The notes beneath the pieces are model-generated. The model had not been told where the DNA came from, did no database searches, and was given only the letters and a program-made list of their open reading frames with translations. A stretch of DNA of 42,518 nt, taken from Candidatus Methylomirabilota bacterium. Lineage in GTDB: Bacteria > Methylomirabilota > Methylomirabilia > Methylomirabilales > Methylomirabilaceae. Every line of letters begins with the position of its first letter. Positions within the stretch are counted from its first letter, which is position 1. Below, piece after piece: positions 40,515 to 42,518 of this stretch. The position numbers and the translations under genes were made by a program. The DNA lies in assembly GCA_028870115.1 (NCBI GenBank), contig JAGWQH010000041.1, forward strand, positions 1-42,518. Reading direction: 5' to 3'.

Positions 40515-40931
40515 CACGCTGCTGCCTCGCTCTTCTTGGTGTCGTTCAGCCCGATGACGGCTGATCGGTCGATGACCCTGGGCTCATCTTAACACCTTTG
40601 ACAACAATTCGCCATACCGCCCTCTCCGGCCGGGGCTGGGCGGACCGGGCTCCATCATTCCTCTTCCCCTGTGCAGCGTGGCCAACTTGGCCAAGTACGA
40701 GATCAGGACCGAACCGTGTCGTTGGCGTCACCTGCGCCATAGTTCCAGCGTAATAGGTCAATAGAGGGGTGGCCTACCCATTCGCGGATTGACGTGCAGA
40801 AAGTCGCACGGGGGTCAGGGACAGGGACGCGATCCCTGTCAACCAACAGGGGGCCTCATTCGTTACTCAAAGTGAGATCACGTATCGGATGGACGCCTTG
40901 ACGACCGCGCCGCCATGGCAGAGTCAGTGCC
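40515..40931. other. intergenic stretch with one perfect inverted repeat
   Basis: No gene is supported. GACAGGGA-CGCGA-TCCCTGTC (40820-40840) is a perfect eight-pair hairpin without a T-run on either side. Decayed 5' sequence of the sigma-factor remnant probably occupies the last part. Confidence 0.4.
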
Positions 40932-41210
40932 ATGGACCGCCCGGTTGCGTGGGACCGGTGGCTTACGCGAGTTGCGATCAATGCCTGTCGTGACCGGCAG
41001 CGCAAGGCCTGGTGGTGCTTTTGGCATGACCCGCTCGAAACTCGTGGGCATATCTGGCGCGTCTTCCGCCAACTGCACCAGCGGCAGCGAGAGGTCTTCG
41101 TGCTGCGCCACCTGGAAGGGTGGCCGACTCAAGATGTGGCCGAGGCGTTGAGTCTTAGCACCGGAAGTGCGAAGCGTCATCTGTTCCGGGCTGTGGCGCG
41201 CCTACGCTAG
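40932..41210 (+). pseudogene. truncated ECF sigma factor
   Basis: The frame gives 92 residues covering only the end of region 2 and region 4 of an ECF-type sigma factor: 'WLTRVAINACRDRQRK' and 'LHQRQREVFVLRHLEGWP', then the helix-turn-helix 'QDVAEALSLSTGSAKRHLFR'. The core-binding and -10-recognising region 2 is missing; upstream the frame meets a stop and no homologous sequence is seen. It cannot work as a normal sigma factor. The next gene looks like the remains of its anti-sigma/metal-sensing partner. Confidence 0.65.
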
Positions 41211-41227
41211 GAGCTTTGGGAATACTC

Positions 41228-41548
41228 ATGACGCGCTGTCTACGTGACCGAGCCTTACTCCTCGTCCATTACGGCGAGGGCCATGCGACGCAGCGGGAAC
41301 TCCGGGCCGCGCGCGACCAGTTGGCCGAGCAACTCTATACTCCGGATCCAGTGAAGGCCGAATCCCTCACACCCCTGATCCAGCAGATCAGCAAGCTCCA
41401 TGGACCTCTCGCGCAAGAATCGCTACAGATTGCCCTGGAGGTCCGCAACGTGCTTACCCTCCAGCAACTGGCCAAGGCGAAACAGCGTCGGCAACGATTG
41501 AACGAACTGCGTACGGAGATGCGGAAACGGCTTGAGGAGGATCGTTAG
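41228..41548 (+). pseudogene. collapsed anti-sigma / Spy-CpxP-like protein
   Basis: 106 residues. The first 22 or so ('MTRCLRDRALLLVHYGEGHA') resemble the start of an anti-sigma factor, before the zinc-binding His/Cys group that is absent here. From about residue 25 the sequence is the helical end of a Spy/CpxP-like periplasmic metal-sensor ('LTPLIQQISKLHGPLAQESL', 'VRNVLTLQQLAKAKQRRQRL'). No membrane segment or signal peptide lies between, so an internal deletion probably fused the two ends. It might still be expressed as a small soluble helical protein. Confidence 0.5.
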
Positions 41549-41549
41549 G

Positions 41550-41999
41550 GTGGAGAGAGGGCAGACGGCTATTTGCCAAATCACCCGCGGCGATGATCCT
41601 TCTCACGAGAGACGAGTGGTCGGCCGAATTCTCGTGGTTGATGATAACGCGGAAAATCGCGCTCTCTTGGCAAACATCTTGAGCGTGCGCGGGTATAGCG
41701 TGACCACGGCTCCCGATGGGATGATCGCGTGGAGCCTCCTGGAGCAATCCGGAGATTTCTTCGAGCTCGTCATCACCGACCTCATGATGCCGAGAGTGAA
41801 CGGTATTGAGCTTCTGGAGAGGGTTCAGACGGCCTACCCGCGGATCAAGGTCGTTTTCGTCACCGGCCACTTTGAGGAGGAGATCACATCCAGGGCTCGA
41901 CGGCTGGGGGCCTTCGCGGTGCTCCCGAGACCCTGCGAACTCGAGCGGCTGCTTGGAATCATCAGGCGTATTCTTCCGTACTCCCCTACGATAGAATAA
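41550..41999 (+). CDS. stand-alone response-regulator receiver protein
   Basis: 149 residues from GTG 41550 (GAGGAGG nine bases ahead, inside the preceding frame). It is a single receiver domain: acidic pair in 'ILVVDDN', acceptor Asp in 'VITDLMMPRVNG', Thr in 'VVFVTGH'. The usual Lys of the last strand (LPKPF) is Arg in 'VLPRPCE'. No output domain follows, so it would act by protein-protein contact, as in chemotaxis or phosphorelays. No kinase is adjacent. Confidence 0.85.
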   Translation: MERGQTAICQITRGDDPSHERRVVGRILVVDDNAENRALLANILSVRGYSVTTAPDGMIAWSLLEQSGDFFELVITDLMMPRVNGIELLERVQTAYPRIKVVFVTGHFEEEITSRARRLGAFAVLPRPCELERLLGIIRRILPYSPTIE

Positions 42000-42082
42000 A
42001 CAGCGTTCGTGGTCGGCGTTATCATCCTGTTCCAGGCAACGCTTATCGCCCAGGTTATTGCGGAGCGCGGACAGCTCTGCCG

Positions 42083-42518
42083 ATGAAACAGTATACGTCA
42101 CTGTCTGACACATGGGGTCCCGTTTCTCGATCCGCAAGAGCGGTGTCACACATTGGTGTGGCATGCCTTGTCGCGCTTGTCGGCGTTCTTATGGGAGGAT
42201 GCAGCACGACAGCCGAACTGTCGAGTGTATGGAATAATAGTGAGATAGTAATTGACGGCATCGCCGCCGAGTGGACATCCCATTTCTTCTATCTCAAAGA
42301 TGCTCAGGTTTTTCTCGGCATACAAAACGACTCGGACTTTCTCTATGTCTGTCTCATGTCCTCAGAGGGGCAATTCCGACGGCAGATGATGGAACGGGGG
42401 TTGACCGTATGGCTGGAGCCTGACGATGGCAAGAAACTGGGAATTCATTATCCAGTTGGCCTGCCGGGCCACGGGACACCGGTGGCATTCGACCGGGAAA
42501 ATAGCCGAAGTTCGGAAG
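42083..42518 (+). CDS. lipoprotein, N-terminal part (cut by window edge)
   Basis: From ATG 42083 the frame is open to the window end (145 codons). A basic start and hydrophobic segment end in the lipobox 'LMGGC' (Cys about residue 39). The mature part begins 'SEIVIDGIAAEW' and continues 'DAQVFLGIQNDSDFLYVCLM', the pattern of CBM9/DOMON-like beta-sandwich domains that often bind sugars or haem. The function is unknown. Confidence 0.6.
   Translation, partial: MKQYTSLSDTWGPVSRSARAVSHIGVACLVALVGVLMGGCSTTAELSSVWNNSEIVIDGIAAEWTSHFFYLKDAQVFLGIQNDSDFLYVCLMSSEGQFRRQMMERGLTVWLEPDDGKKLGIHYPVGLPGHGTPVAFDRENSRSSE

Noticed and set aside
40820-40840. Perfect inverted repeat as a terminator
   Set aside because: No T-run follows on either strand and no supported gene ends just before it.

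Overview
The window reads as chromosomal DNA of a GC-rich, Gram-negative-type bacterium. It carries periplasmic/Tat-exported redox enzymes, lipoproteins, a class A penicillin-binding protein and dense bacterial operons. A four-gene, nitrite-oxidoreductase-like molybdoenzyme cluster beside acyl-CoA metabolism fits a nitrogen-cycling lineage such as NC10/Methylomirabilota, but this placement is inference; no rRNA or marker search was possible.

Layout. 0-10 kb: a sigma-54 activator cut by the left edge, then a minus-strand operon for a type II DMSO-reductase-family enzyme (catalytic A, Fe-S B, haem-b gamma, TorD/NarJ chaperone). Divergent from it lies a histidine kinase/NtrC-type regulator pair. 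The shared upstream region holds a near-perfect -24/-12 promoter and two identical-architecture dyads, so the pair probably controls the operon. 10-16 kb: tRNA-Val, thrS-infC-rpmI-rplT-pheS with signs of classical autoregulation (tRNA-Thr-like leader hairpin, ATC start for infC, hairpin before pheS). No pheT follows; instead there is a coiled-coil gene and a degraded stretch with a pheS 3'-end remnant. 16-21 kb: a haem-binding protein, then acyl-CoA dehydrogenase, MeaB GTPase and a two-subunit CoA-transferase. 21-24 kb: a BrnTA toxin-antitoxin pair, a decayed egtB, and a small thioredoxin-fold gene whose reading frame contains an in-frame TGA at the redox position followed by a bacterial SECIS-like hairpin: a probable selenoprotein. 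24-26 kb: penicillin-binding protein 1A and tRNA-Glu.

26-35 kb is an accessory region with all genes on the plus strand, separated by imperfect palindromes that look like integron attC sites. It has no integrase in view. It carries a membrane protein, a cassette-type hypothetical gene, a type IIG restriction-modification protein, a DUF3800-like protein, a HEPN protein and a second BrnTA pair, and looks like a defence-rich cassette cluster.

35-42.5 kb: an RNB-domain ribonuclease, four exported low-complexity or DUF-family envelope proteins on the minus strand (PEGA protein, Gly/Tyr-rich protein, DUF2950, DUF3300), remnants of an ECF sigma/anti-sigma pair, a lone receiver protein and a lipoprotein cut by the right edge.
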